Notes: generated by a model not told the origin, from the sequence alone. DNA of 64,000 bases from Lithodes maja (GCA_037953745.1 JBAKBP010010447.1:1-64000), one strand, 5' to 3'. Positions 1 to 9,140 are shown, counted from the first letter of the stretch. Numbers and translations are program-made.

Positions 1-904
1 GTGTGTTTGGGGCATCTATTTCGGATGTACCCTCGTGGTCCTGTTTTGGACGTGTGAACTTTTTCACAGTTAGTTAGCTTGTGTTGCAGGCGGCTTTCAT
101 TACGCGCTTTTTGCTGCCTTCTATCTTTCTGATGAGGTAGCGTTTGTTTTGCTGACGTTCCCAGCGTATTTTTCTTCACTTAGTGAAGTTTTTTCTGGGT
201 CCCGAGTCAGTCTTCCCTTTGCCGGAAGTAATTGCTACAGTGGTGTGTTGGCGGTGTTTCCTGTTGAGATATTTCCAGTGCTTTTGTTTATATTTCAACG
301 TTTTTGTGCCGTCTGCCTAGGCCTAGCCAGCCGCTCGTAGCTTTGCCACATGTACAAGTGTTATTGATTTATTTATAAATATGTACTACTGTGTCATGTG
401 TATCCTGGTTTAGTTGTGTATTGGCTAATTCCACGGACTATTTATGTTTCCTGGATTAGTTGTGTATTGGCTAATTCCACGGATTATGTTTGTGGGCCCT
501 CGGTTAGTTGTGTTTTGGTTATCTCTCGGGTCCTATGTGCATTCAGATGGTTTCTGGACGGGGTGGGTTACTTTCCGGCGGGTTTTTCTCGGCTACACCA
601 TGAAAACCCCGGCCGAGAGCCGAGTTTTGGCCACGCGTGGTTTCAAAAACAGGCTTGTGTCCCCGGCGAGTAGGTGTCTGTGGCTCTCCAGGACTGCGTC
701 TCTGTGATGGTGCCTGTTTCAGGCTCCCTATGATTCCCGGCGGAATGGCTGTACCCATCTAACATTGTTCATGCGGACATAATTATGTTATGAAGTTTTT
801 CTAACCGGTTTTACAAACCAAAGGAAAAACCTAGCTGTTGTTGTGGGCTTTCCTCCCCGGCGATCTTTTACAAAGAAGTGGGGATAGGAACTTATGGGGT
901 TAAC

Positions 905-1200
905 GTTTAAACATCAGATCTCACCCGGCGGGTGCACCTTGGTAGGGTGGGATGAACGAATTGGTAATTCAGTTTAGTTAACCGGTCCATTTAGTGATAC
1001 TATATGTATCGCCGCCTTCACACATACGGCGATCGAAGGCTCAATTAGGGTTAACATCTTTTCATAAGTTTTTCACACCCGGCGGGTGCTCCTGGGAGGA
1101 GGAAATAAGGAATTTACAATTCAATTTAGTTAACCAAATAATTGAGAGATACGTTAGTGTATCGCCGCCTTCAACATACGGCGATCTATATGACAATTCG
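905..1200 (+). repeat. Two tandem ~154-bp units with hairpins in the DIRS-A leader
   Basis: Two diverged copies of a unit of about 154 bp lie head to tail. Each carries the odd palindrome ACCCGGCGGGT (925 and 1079), then a GTTTAGTTAACC-like stretch, then the hairpin ATCGCCG/CGGCGAT (arms 1008-1014 with 1027-1033, and 1161-1167 with 1179-1185). A lone third ACCCGGCGGGT lies at 1467-1476. The repeats could be structured RNA or protein-binding sites of the leader; the role is unknown. Confidence 0.7.
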
Positions 1201-1510
1201 TTAGAAGTCAGATCTCGTATCAGCCTGCCCAGTGTTAATCTGCAAGATAATTCAGGGGCCGGCGTCTTTGTGGGGGGTTGTTTTCCAAAAATTGAATCTT
1301 GAAACAGTCACCACCAGAAAGACTATGTTTATAAACGCCATACTGGTATTTTATATTATGTCAGAGGGTATTCTTAACTTTCTTAAGACATGTCTAGATA
1401 TTCGGAAATCTTTATTGAACCCCGCCGCGTAACGAGCTGTGATCGTTGTGACATTACGTCTCGTTACCCGGCGGGTTATTAACACTTGTGTGCGAACATG
1501 TTGGGTTAAC

Positions 1511-1550
1511 CTTATGAGCATTAATTCCTGGAAATTTTCTTTTTTTCCAG
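1511..1550 (+). promoter_or_regulatory. Putative 3' splice acceptor in the DIRS leader
   Basis: A TTATGAG-like branch sequence is followed by a pyrimidine tract and CAG at 1548-1550, 59 bp before the gag start codon. The same stretch is conserved in the minus-strand DIRS-B copy at 49595-49633. Conservation between two diverged families next to the same start codon suggests a leader intron. No partner donor was identified. Confidence 0.4.
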
Positions 1551-1608
1551 GGCTGGGCTCCGGCGGACCAATACAGAACCTGCAGTAGTTTCCCCACCAG
1601 TCTCTGTC

Positions 1609-3603
1609 ATGGCTACCTTTGCCCCAGTTTTTGCTTTATGCATTACTCCAACCTGTGCTGGTATCCCTCTTTTTGCGCGCACTCTTTGTATCAAGTGTGT
1701 TAAATGTCTAGACCGTTCAAGGGGTCTGTGGGTGATGCGCAACTGTTCCTTTTGCTCCCAACTCGTGTAAAAGTATTAAAGGACAATGATAAGACTGCAG
1801 CGGTCGCCTTACGAGAAGTTAGGCAACAAATGGCAGCTTACAGTAGGCTCACATATCTCGATCAATCTCATCTCGATATTTCGCATCTCGATGCCACCTT
1901 CAAGCTCTCCCCAATCACAAATCTCGATGAAAAAACGTTAATCTCGATAGCTTAATATCGATGCTAGATGCTTATATACTAATATAAACAGATTAATCTT
2001 GACCAAATCGATGTGTGAACCTCACAGTCATTGTGTTTTGTTCACCTGTATACTAATGTACCGCTAGTATCGATCGTTTTCGGGCGGTAGTCTAACCTGA
2101 CTCATCTCTGCCGCTTTCATTTACGTAGTAATATAAATTACTTTACCATGTTTTAATATACATTATTATTTGTATGAGGAAAATCTAATATATAATAATA
2201 GTAAAGACAAAAGAAAACTTGATTAAACTTTATACCATGGAAAATTTATTGAAGTCGGTAGATCTAGCGGCCACTTGGAGTCACACGTCCGCCATTCACT
2301 TGAAAACTTGTATTGTGAAGTCGTCTACCTGGACCTTTTTTTATCGCATTCATAAAATGCCGGTACTAGTGGTGACAGGGTGAGGGAAGCAATTGCAAGA
2401 ATTGATGACGGTGACTGTGCGCCGGGTGCGGAGACGCAGTAACCTAACTGCGTTCGCCTCGGAACCAACAATCAACCAAACTGTTACCACACAAACCTCT
2501 TTATCAATAAATATAAGGTAAAAATAAAACTCTTTCATTATTCATTTTATCTATTTTAACATATTATATATATTGCATGTGATTGTGGGGGGCAAATGTG
2601 AAAATTGACAGATTTGATGTAGGTTAGTCGGCAAGTGGCTGGAACCGATTGTATTTTTTCCCATAAGAAGTTAACTTCGTATCTCGATATTTCGAATCTC
2701 GATCGGTATTTGTGGGAACCAATTATGATCGAGATTGGAGATTCCACTGTATACTACTATTGTGGCTCATAACTCACTTCAATGTGACAACGTCCCACTT
2801 TGGGATAGGCTTCTAATTGAGCACCCTCCCCCTAAACGTTCCTCTCGAGTAACTATCCGTAAGCCGGCAGAGACTGGACAGGGTTCTGTGTCATCTCCTG
2901 CCCCAGCTACTTCGAAACGTCAACGTGAGCCTACACCCCCGGCGGCAGCCTCCTCGTCTCGGGCGAGATCTAGGTCTAGGTCACCGCTTAGACACCAGCC
3001 TCCCAGTCTTGCATCTTCACCATCGAGTAAGAAGAGTAAGACGGAGAGTTCCACCAGTGGTCACGGCGATAAATCCTCCAAATCAAAGAGTAGTTCACGG
3101 TCACACCGCAGCCATAAATCTTCGAGAAAGGATTCCCATGATAGTAAGGCCTCCCGACATTCGCCGGAATCTAGTACTTCTCGTCATACCTCTACCCCAG
3201 ACAGAGCTAGTGTTCGGTCTCAGGGTCCAGTGTAGTGCCTGTACCTAAAGATATTTTACCTATTAGCATTTTAACCCTGGATTTGGAGAGTTCAGGGAGC
3301 TCAGTGGTTGAGAGTGTTTCGGACTCCCAAGGGAGTGTAGGCCAAGGCCTCGGTGTTTGGCGATATTCTCGACCAGTACCTGACCACCCATTTCTGGCTC
3401 AAACTACTCACACAGTGGCTGACGTCCACCGGGACGCGGCGATCCCATCCTCTATTCCTGACTTATCTTGGCGACAAGATGGTACCCCAGCTTCGGCAGT
3501 ATCCTCTCATGAGGAACAGGATGATAAAGACGAGGTTTCAATTATATCAGATATGGAAGTGCAAGAGTCGGGTTCAGGCTTACGCCGCACAAGATCTTAT
3601 TGA
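1609..3603 (+). pseudogene. DIRS-A gag, N-terminal part (zinc finger and SR-rich linker), broken
   Basis: The ATG at 1609 opens a short frame with a cysteine cluster (spaced pairs such as CIKCVKC, then CSFC) that matches the start of the DIRS-B gag at 49533 on the other strand. That frame ends at 1767. A one-base frame change then leads into an ALREVRQQMAAY stretch that is cut at 1840 by a MITE. After the MITE (2750 onward) the frame resumes as a Ser/Arg-rich basic region to 3235, resembling an SR-type nucleic-acid-binding linker. It then continues in a different frame to 3603, which is acidic and Ser-rich. At least three frame breaks make this part non-functional as it stands. The zinc cluster resembles a RING or treble-clef finger, but I cannot classify it. 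Confidence 0.65.
1839..2751. mobile_element. 909-bp TA-flanked MITE inserted in DIRS-A gag
   Basis: The element occupies 1841-2749 between TA dinucleotides at 1839-1840 and 2750-2751. Its ends are imperfect inverted repeats beginning CAGT and rich in the word ATCTCGAT, as in Tc1/mariner or pogo relatives. Removing it with one TA rejoins the gag frame, and the join aligns with DIRS-B gag. The interior is AT-rich and holds no transposase that I recognise. Confidence 0.75.
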
Positions 3604-5146
3604 TTCACCATTGAGTACATCATCTAATAAATTTGTCACAGCACAGGAAATTGATGGGCTACTAGTTAATGCTTTATCTAAATTTTTTGGCCAACAGCCA
3701 GAAACTCCTACAGTGGACCTGGGAGCTCCCACGACAAGCTCTACGGTACGGCCTCTGATGACTTCTATTGCTTTGACTCAGATCCCTCACCCTCCCTCTA
3801 TGTCACCATCGGTGGTCACTAGGCCTGCTACGGCGGCATTGACCACTTCGAATGTAAGGGTTATAACGGATGTCAATCCGCCCCCTTTAGACAAAGCTCC
3901 TCTCAGAAAGGTAGCTATGCCCTTGCTTTACGGACCAGACGAGTCATGGGTCCTTTTGACCCCCACTAAGCCAGAGCTCGCCCAACCTACCTTGTCAGGG
4001 GAACTCCCAGTGCCGCAAGAGTGGGTCATCCAAGGCAATAAATCTAAAAAATTAAGGGCCTTGGATACTTTGGGGAATGTACTAGATGTCAATGTAAAGG
4101 CGATACCTAGTTATTATCACCAGGACTATTTTGTTTATGCTGCTAAGCCTGCTTTACCCTCTGCCTCAGCTTCAAAATTATTTTCTGACTGGTCTAAGCA
4201 TGATGGGTTTAATGACATTAAGACATTGTCAGCTCTCACTCCAGAACTCTATTTGCAAACCGTCACAGACGCAGCCGCTAATCCAGTCTTGAAGGTGGGG
4301 CAGTTGGGTCCAGGACCTTGGGTGGAATGGGAGACAGAGGCTCAAAACTTTGCGACCACATTTACTTCCAAAACTTCCCACCAGATCCCTCAAGATACTC
4401 ATTCTTGGTTCTCCATGCCAGTGTGTTCTGCCGGCGGAGTCCCTTCAGCCTTGTTTGCTTTCTTAGCTGCCCCTAAAATTAATCTTTGTGAACTAAAAGA
4501 CCCTTTCACTACCCCTACCCCAACTCACCTAGACCGAAAATTTAGGCTATGGGGGAAAGCTTTTCGCCTGTTCTCCCAATACATAGTGTCACAACAGGTT
4601 GCAAAGTCATTGCTCCGGTCCACTCAGGCAATCGCAGACGCGGATGCCAGAAGGTCGGTCGAACTGTCCCGGCGACTGCTTCTTCAGTCGTCAATCCAAT
4701 CATTGCGTGACATATGCACAGCCTCGCTTGAGGCGGTGCGAGCGAGACAAGATCTCAGAATGTCCTTGGTACGGAAGCTGCCTGATCGCATTGCGAATCA
4801 GGTGGTCATGTCACCAGTGCTCACTCCCTCTTTAATGTCACCTGAAGTGTGGCGAACAGTTTTTAATATGGCTCAGGCCTTTAAACATAGTCCCACCCCT
4901 TCTAAGAAACCTGCCTTTAACTTCCCCACACCCAAGCCAGTCGCTAAGGCTCAGCTGGGGGGATCTAAGCCCTTTCATCCACCTAAGTCCTCCTCCCCTC
5001 AAGGTCAGTACAGGCATAGACAGGGTAGGTTTTCAGGTCAGAGAGGACGCGGCTATAATAAGTCAGGTCAGGGCCCGTCTTCTGCCAACGCCAGCCAGCC
5101 GGCGAAGCGTCCACCACCTCCAACTCCACCACCATCAAAAAACTAA
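3353..5146 (+). CDS. gag: DIRS-A gag core protein
   Basis: This 597-codon frame carries the conserved DIRS gag core. The first 80 or so residues are probably a wrong-frame run-in, because related gag sequence enters this frame only at about 3590 (DLIDSPLS). From there: a conserved MPLLYGP motif, a GPGPWVEW block, a helical segment ending LEAVRARQDLRMSLVRKLP, and a basic Pro/Gly/Arg-rich tail (RGRGYNKSGQ) suited to nucleic-acid binding. The same blocks in the same order occur in DIRS-C (26427-28417) and DIRS-B (41929-42785, minus strand), which supports real coding function. It would form the particle or ribonucleoprotein of the retrotransposon. The stop lies 17 bp before the RT frame. Confidence 0.8.
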   Translation: MFGDILDQYLTTHFWLKLLTQWLTSTGTRRSHPLFLTYLGDKMVPQLRQYPLMRNRMIKTRFQLYQIWKCKSRVQAYAAQDLIDSPLSTSSNKFVTAQEIDGLLVNALSKFFGQQPETPTVDLGAPTTSSTVRPLMTSIALTQIPHPPSMSPSVVTRPATAALTTSNVRVITDVNPPPLDKAPLRKVAMPLLYGPDESWVLLTPTKPELAQPTLSGELPVPQEWVIQGNKSKKLRALDTLGNVLDVNVKAIPSYYHQDYFVYAAKPALPSASASKLFSDWSKHDGFNDIKTLSALTPELYLQTVTDAAANPVLKVGQLGPGPWVEWETEAQNFATTFTSKTSHQIPQDTHSWFSMPVCSAGGVPSALFAFLAAPKINLCELKDPFTTPTPTHLDRKFRLWGKAFRLFSQYIVSQQVAKSLLRSTQAIADADARRSVELSRRLLLQSSIQSLRDICTASLEAVRARQDLRMSLVRKLPDRIANQVVMSPVLTPSLMSPEVWRTVFNMAQAFKHSPTPSKKPAFNFPTPKPVAKAQLGGSKPFHPPKSSSPQGQYRHRQGRFSGQRGRGYNKSGQGPSSANASQPAKRPPPPTPPPSKN

Positions 5147-5163
5147 AGTCTCTCTCACTCTCG

Positions 5164-7077
5164 GTGCCAGTCTCAAGGCCGGTGGATCCGAGGGTAGTAC
5201 AGCCGGCGAACCCTTGTCTGCTAACTGGGTCGTTCCGTACGTGTCACCAAGCATGGCCGTTAAACACTTGGGCACGGATGGTGGCACGCAAAGGCATCAC
5301 TTGGCAGTGGCTCCGGCGACCTCGCTTACGTCAGCCGACAACGGCGAATCTTGTTTCTTTAGAGGTGGAGTCACTGGTCCAGGAAATGATTGCCAAGAAT
5401 GTCATTATCCCGGTCCCTCCAAATTACCCAGTATTCACGTCCAAGCTATTTTTGGTTCCCAAAAGGGACAGTGTTCATTTGAGACCGGTCGTAGACCTGT
5501 CGTATCTGAACCTCCACATTCACAACGAGTCATTCCGAATGTTAACAGTACACCAAATCAGGCTAACACTTCCGCCGGGAGGTAGGATGTGTTCCCTAGA
5601 CCTGACAGACGCTTATTGGCACGTATCGGTAAACAAAAGATTTCAAAGGTTTCTGGCCTTACGGATCAGGCATCAAAATTTTGTTTTTCAGAGGATGCCA
5701 TTCGGTTTGAACCTGGCACCTCGTTTATTCACGAAATTAGTCCGGCAAGCCCTGATGCCATTGTTAAAGCAAGGGATCAGAATTTTGTGGTACCTAGACG
5801 ACTGGCTGGTGGTGGCAGAGACAGAGCAATTATGCATCAAACATGTCAACATAACTTTAAATCACGTCAAAACTCTAGGGTTCAAGGTAAATCTGGTAAA
5901 GTCAAACCTTGTTCCCTCACGAGTAGTTCAGTGGATAGGGCTGGTTTGGGACACAGCTGCTCTCACTCTGAGTCAGAGTGTGGACAATCGAAACAGGTTT
6001 CGCAGGAAACTGTTCATGTTTCTTCACAGTCTGACTACGACACAGAGGATCTGGGAGTCTCTGGTCGGCTCTCTCAACTGGATTCAACTAACTGTAATGT
6101 TGGGCCGGTTGAAAGAAAAACATTTAATATTGGAGGGCAACAAATATTTCCCACTCTTACCGGTGGGAAAATTATGGCCCATACCAAAATTAATCCACAC
6201 CTTACTAGCGGTCTGGGCGAAGAGGGAAATGTTGCACTCAGTAATGTCATGGACCTCTCCTCCGCCAACGGTATGGGTAGACACGGATGCGTCAGGCACA
6301 ATAGGTTGGGGTTTTCAGTCAAACCAGGGGCACCAGGGGCACCAGGGTCAGGGGCTTTGGTCCCACTTAGAAATCTCCCACATCAATGTCAAAGAATTAC
6401 TAGTCCCCTTGTATTTCCTTCAGGCTCACGGCTCTACTTTACGGGGCAAGTCGGTGGCCTTCAGAATGGACAATCTGAATGCAGTTCACTGTATTCAGAA
6501 ACAGGGGTCAACGAGATCACGGAAGTTGCTAAACGTGTCGGAAGAGATTTTTACTCTTGCCAACAGGCTAGACATTTATCTTCACGCATCTTATCTCCCA
6601 GGCGTAGCAAACGTCTGGGCAGACGCTCTGTCCCGGAGACAGAGCACGACAGTAGAATGGGAGCTCAAGCAACCCATTTTCAACCTAATGATTGCAGAGC
6701 TCTACCATCCACAAGTGGATCTGTTTGCGTCCGAGGAGACTCACAAACTCCCTCTATACCTCACCCGCCGGACGAGAACGCCGGCAGGGGGGCCAGACGC
6801 CCTAGTGACAGACTGGAACAGATGGAGCTCCATCTATCTGTTTCCGCCGCCAGACGCGTCACTAATGTGCCACGTAGTGAACAAACTACGAGATTATCGA
6901 GGCTTAGTCTCGCTAATCGCGCCCCTGTGGCCAGCGCAGTTATGGTACCAGCAATTAAAGACGTGGTGCCCGCACCCGGTGTCGCTCCCGGTCGAGTATT
7001 TCCACTTAGACACGATTGGCAACCTAGCGACCTCGCTGACTTTTGCATTATGGACATTCAGGAGGCCAAGTGGCTAG
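5164..7077 (+). CDS. pol: DIRS-A reverse transcriptase-RNase H
   Basis: This is a 637-residue open frame. RT motifs appear in order: LFLVPKRD (about residues 96-103), LRPVVDLSYLN, CSLDLTDAYWHV (motif A), FQRMPFGLNLAPRLFTKLV (motif B), and WYLDDWLV (motif C) with catalytic aspartates at 212 and 213. RNase H follows with VDTDASG (Asp373, Asp375), an INVKELL glutamate, RMDNLNAVH, and VWADALSR. The spacing matches DIRS and Ngaro pol rather than LTR elements or LINEs, and no protease or integrase is present. It copies the element RNA into DNA and removes the template. The final 150 or so residues overlap the recombinase frame. No stop or frameshift is seen, so this enzyme may still be functional. 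Confidence 0.92.
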   Translation: MPVSRPVDPRVVQPANPCLLTGSFRTCHQAWPLNTWARMVARKGITWQWLRRPRLRQPTTANLVSLEVESLVQEMIAKNVIIPVPPNYPVFTSKLFLVPKRDSVHLRPVVDLSYLNLHIHNESFRMLTVHQIRLTLPPGGRMCSLDLTDAYWHVSVNKRFQRFLALRIRHQNFVFQRMPFGLNLAPRLFTKLVRQALMPLLKQGIRILWYLDDWLVVAETEQLCIKHVNITLNHVKTLGFKVNLVKSNLVPSRVVQWIGLVWDTAALTLSQSVDNRNRFRRKLFMFLHSLTTTQRIWESLVGSLNWIQLTVMLGRLKEKHLILEGNKYFPLLPVGKLWPIPKLIHTLLAVWAKREMLHSVMSWTSPPPTVWVDTDASGTIGWGFQSNQGHQGHQGQGLWSHLEISHINVKELLVPLYFLQAHGSTLRGKSVAFRMDNLNAVHCIQKQGSTRSRKLLNVSEEIFTLANRLDIYLHASYLPGVANVWADALSRRQSTTVEWELKQPIFNLMIAELYHPQVDLFASEETHKLPLYLTRRTRTPAGGPDALVTDWNRWSSIYLFPPPDASLMCHVVNKLRDYRGLVSLIAPLWPAQLWYQQLKTWCPHPVSLPVEYFHLDTIGNLATSLTFALWTFRRPSG

Positions 7078-8030
7078 CACCGTATGGTAGAGATGTGACC
7101 AATAAATTAATAAATCAATATACTCAGTCTACGAAACGACAGTATCAATCACATTGGCAATCCTTTACTTCTTGGATCATTAGAACAGAACAAACGGTGC
7201 CCTCAGTGGCGTTAGTTTTTAATTATTTGAATTATCTGTTTGAGCAGAAACGTTTATCTGTGGTAACGTTAAAAAATCACTTAACTGCGATTAGAGTGCC
7301 CTTTTTAGACCTTACAGGTCTCTCCATACCGGTGGCGGAGGAAACAGGTTTTATGAGAGCATGTTTTAAACTCCGCCCACCTCCCCGTCAGCTCATGCCT
7401 ACTTGGTCTCTGGACAAAGCATTGTCTTTACTTCACTCTCGTCTGTACCAAAATACTGCAGATTTTGCATTACTCTTAAAAAAGGCTGTATTCCTTTTGG
7501 CTTTGGCCACCGGGAACAGAGTGTCTGAGCTGGCGGCGATGAGCAACACACCTAATTGCCTTAGGTTTGGTAGACTTAATGAATGTATTCACATTGCACC
7601 TTCCCCAGGATTTGTAGCCAAGAATGAGCACAGTGCACACGTGTTTTCGGAGTTCACTGTGCCGGCGTTAAAAAGGGGAAAGGTGCACCATAATCTATGT
7701 CCAGTGCAAGCTCTAACCAAATATTTGAGAGTAGCTCCTCTAAATCCCCAAGGTGCTTTGTGGGTAACAAGTACGGGTAAACGCTTACTGAAATGGAGAT
7801 TGGCTTCTCTTTTGGTCGAAGTCATTAAAGAGAGTAATCCCGGCGTTGTGGGTAGGGCCCACGATTTACGCAAATGGGCGGCCTCTTTACGCTTCCTGAA
7901 GAACTTTTCAGTAGAAGATATTACGTCCACACATTTGTGGGCTTCTAATCATACGTTTTTGACTAGATACTTGTCAGTTGCTCTAGACAAACCTTCCTTA
8001 CCATGTATAGCTTTAAGGCAGAGGGTCTAG
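5589..8030 (+). CDS. DIRS-A tyrosine recombinase (C-terminal half of frame)
   Basis: The open frame runs 813 codons, but the first 480 or so lie antiphase to RT-RNase H and are not recognisable as protein. The enzyme proper begins near 7050. From there: a SAM-like core-binding domain (LINQYTQSTKRQYQSHWQSF onward), then the catalytic domain with ATGNRVSEL (Arg644), HDLRK (His758, Arg761), HLWASNH (His782) and a candidate nucleophile tyrosine in TRYL (Tyr794). The R-H-R-H-Y set is therefore complete. The enzyme replaces integrase in DIRS elements and recombines the circular cDNA with the genome. The true start may lie anywhere in the RT overlap, or may need frameshifting or an internal start. 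Confidence 0.88.
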   Translation: MFPRPDRRLLARIGKQKISKVSGLTDQASKFCFSEDAIRFEPGTSFIHEISPASPDAIVKARDQNFVVPRRLAGGGRDRAIMHQTCQHNFKSRQNSRVQGKSGKVKPCSLTSSSVDRAGLGHSCSHSESECGQSKQVSQETVHVSSQSDYDTEDLGVSGRLSQLDSTNCNVGPVERKTFNIGGQQIFPTLTGGKIMAHTKINPHLTSGLGEEGNVALSNVMDLSSANGMGRHGCVRHNRLGFSVKPGAPGAPGSGALVPLRNLPHQCQRITSPLVFPSGSRLYFTGQVGGLQNGQSECSSLYSETGVNEITEVAKRVGRDFYSCQQARHLSSRILSPRRSKRLGRRSVPETEHDSRMGAQATHFQPNDCRALPSTSGSVCVRGDSQTPSIPHPPDENAGRGARRPSDRLEQMELHLSVSAARRVTNVPRSEQTTRLSRLSLANRAPVASAVMVPAIKDVVPAPGVAPGRVFPLRHDWQPSDLADFCIMDIQEAKWLAPYGRDVTNKLINQYTQSTKRQYQSHWQSFTSWIIRTEQTVPSVALVFNYLNYLFEQKRLSVVTLKNHLTAIRVPFLDLTGLSIPVAEETGFMRACFKLRPPPRQLMPTWSLDKALSLLHSRLYQNTADFALLLKKAVFLLALATGNRVSELAAMSNTPNCLRFGRLNECIHIAPSPGFVAKNEHSAHVFSEFTVPALKRGKVHHNLCPVQALTKYLRVAPLNPQGALWVTSTGKRLLKWRLASLLVEVIKESNPGVVGRAHDLRKWAASLRFLKNFSVEDITSTHLWASNHTFLTRYLSVALDKPSLPCIALRQRV

Positions 8031-8601
8031 GTGGCCCTTCAGTCACTTTTGTTTACTTTCAAGGAAAAAGGGGGGGGGGGGTGCAGTCAGTGTAACATAG
8101 GACACCCTAGACCCCGCCGGAGTGTAAGAGCTGTGATACAAATTATGGATAATGTGATATGAAAATTTCTCTTTTCTATTCAGGGCGAGAAATTGTGCTA
8201 GTACAATGTTAGTACAAACAACAGGGTTGTTATAGTAGTTTTAGCTGTGAAAGCAATTTAGTATTAATCAGTGGAGATATTTTGCAAGATGTTTCCACGA
8301 ATATTATGGGGTTATATGTGCACATGCAAACTTATAACTTGTTATTTTTGTCACCACTCGTTGAGTGGGGTGCCTTTGTAACTACAGATCTGTTCACAGA
8401 ATCTCCAGAGTTACCCCTTTTTGTCAAGCAGGCTTCTTTGAAGCACGCACCTGCTTGAACCCCTTTTTTGTATATATATGGGCTGCGCCATGTGTAAATA
8501 TATTTTCAAAGTAAGAATATTATGTGGTTGTTTGATTATCTGCTTTTCTAGAGTTATGATATGATTACGAATGTCCCCCTCCAGTCTTAGAAATCAGGCA
8601 T
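8031..8601 (+). other. DIRS-A 3' untranslated region
   Basis: No gene is present. A 10-12 base G run lies near 8071. A stretch with AGCAGGCTTCTTTGAAGCA (about 8428) recurs reversed near 31270 beside the DIRS-D end. The block GAATGTCCCCCTCCAGTCTT at 8568 leads into the internal complementary region. Confidence 0.55.
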
Positions 8602-8715
8602 GTTCGTCAATGATGGAGGGGCCACTAATAAATTATAGGTTTGACTCCTGTAAGGAGATAAAGAAAACCTAATATTTAGTAGTGGCCCCGTAATCATTGA
8701 CGACTGGGGCCCTCC
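8602..8715 (+). repeat. DIRS-A internal complementary region (ICR)
   Basis: This is a hairpin-forming block. Its right arm, 8652-8703 (52 nt), is by my reading the exact reverse complement of 9056-9107 in the right terminal repeat. Its left arm resembles the outer end of the left terminal repeat seen in DIRS-B at about 54245-54285. An ICR complementary to both element ends is the hallmark of DIRS and is thought to template completion of the circular DNA. Confidence 0.85.
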
Positions 8716-9140
8716 CGACCATCCCCTTCCCATTCGTTGATGTATTAAGGATTTTGGTTTACTTGATATGTCAGTGAAGGAAGAATGACGCCTGAATCAG
8801 CGTCTGGTCAAAGATCCACACAAGTACATCCACGATATGATGGAAAGCTTATTGGATAGTTATTCTTATTTTCTTTTTGTTTTTATTTTTTACAAAGTTT
8901 TTTCGTAGTGAGAACCCAATTCATAATGACTGAAGCCATGAGTGAGGTCGCGTGCACTCATGATGAAGGCTCCTCAGATTTTAAATGCTCTGCGCGGTAG
9001 ATTCAAACTACGGCGGATTAGTGTTTGAAGAGGATGCCTTATGTAATAGGCATGTTCGTCAATGATTACGGGGCCACTACTAAATATTAGGTTTTCTTTA
9101 TCTCCTTACAGGAGTCAAACCTATAATTTGGTAGTAGTCT
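8716..9140 (+). repeat. DIRS-A right terminal repeat
   Basis: This block is related to 30637-30960 (DIRS-D, reversed) and 53950-54290 (DIRS-B left repeat, reversed). All share the word TTTTTTCGTAGTG and similar surroundings. It ends in a hairpin with the ICR-complementary sequence at 9056-9107. Sequence after about 9140 is unrelated among the copies, which sets the approximate end. Confidence 0.75.

Larger units (their letters stand above)
1..9140 (+). mobile_element. DIRS-type tyrosine-recombinase retrotransposon (DIRS-A), left end off-window
   Basis: The order of parts is that of a DIRS element: non-coding leader (1-1608), gag (1609-5146), RT-RNase H (5164-7077), an overlapping tyrosine recombinase frame (to 8030), an internal complementary region (8602-8715) and a right terminal repeat ending near 9140. 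No left terminal repeat is seen, so the element starts before the window or is truncated. The gag is broken by a 909-bp MITE and several frameshifts, whereas RT-RH and recombinase are open. DIRS elements integrate through a circular intermediate with the recombinase and leave no target duplication, and none is apparent here. The copy is probably not autonomous because of its gag. Confidence 0.88.

Noticed and set aside
149..758. Small open frames at the left edge
   Set aside because: They overlap each other on both strands in a DIRS leader and show no conserved sequence.
905..1480. CRISPR-like spaced repeats
   Set aside because: There are only two to three diverged copies at 154-bp spacing in a retrotransposon leader, and the context is eukaryotic.
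5589..7000. A novel protein from the first half of the 813-codon frame
   Set aside because: It is antiphase to RT-RNase H, has no recognisable domain, and is Ser/Arg/Gly-rich as expected of a shifted frame.
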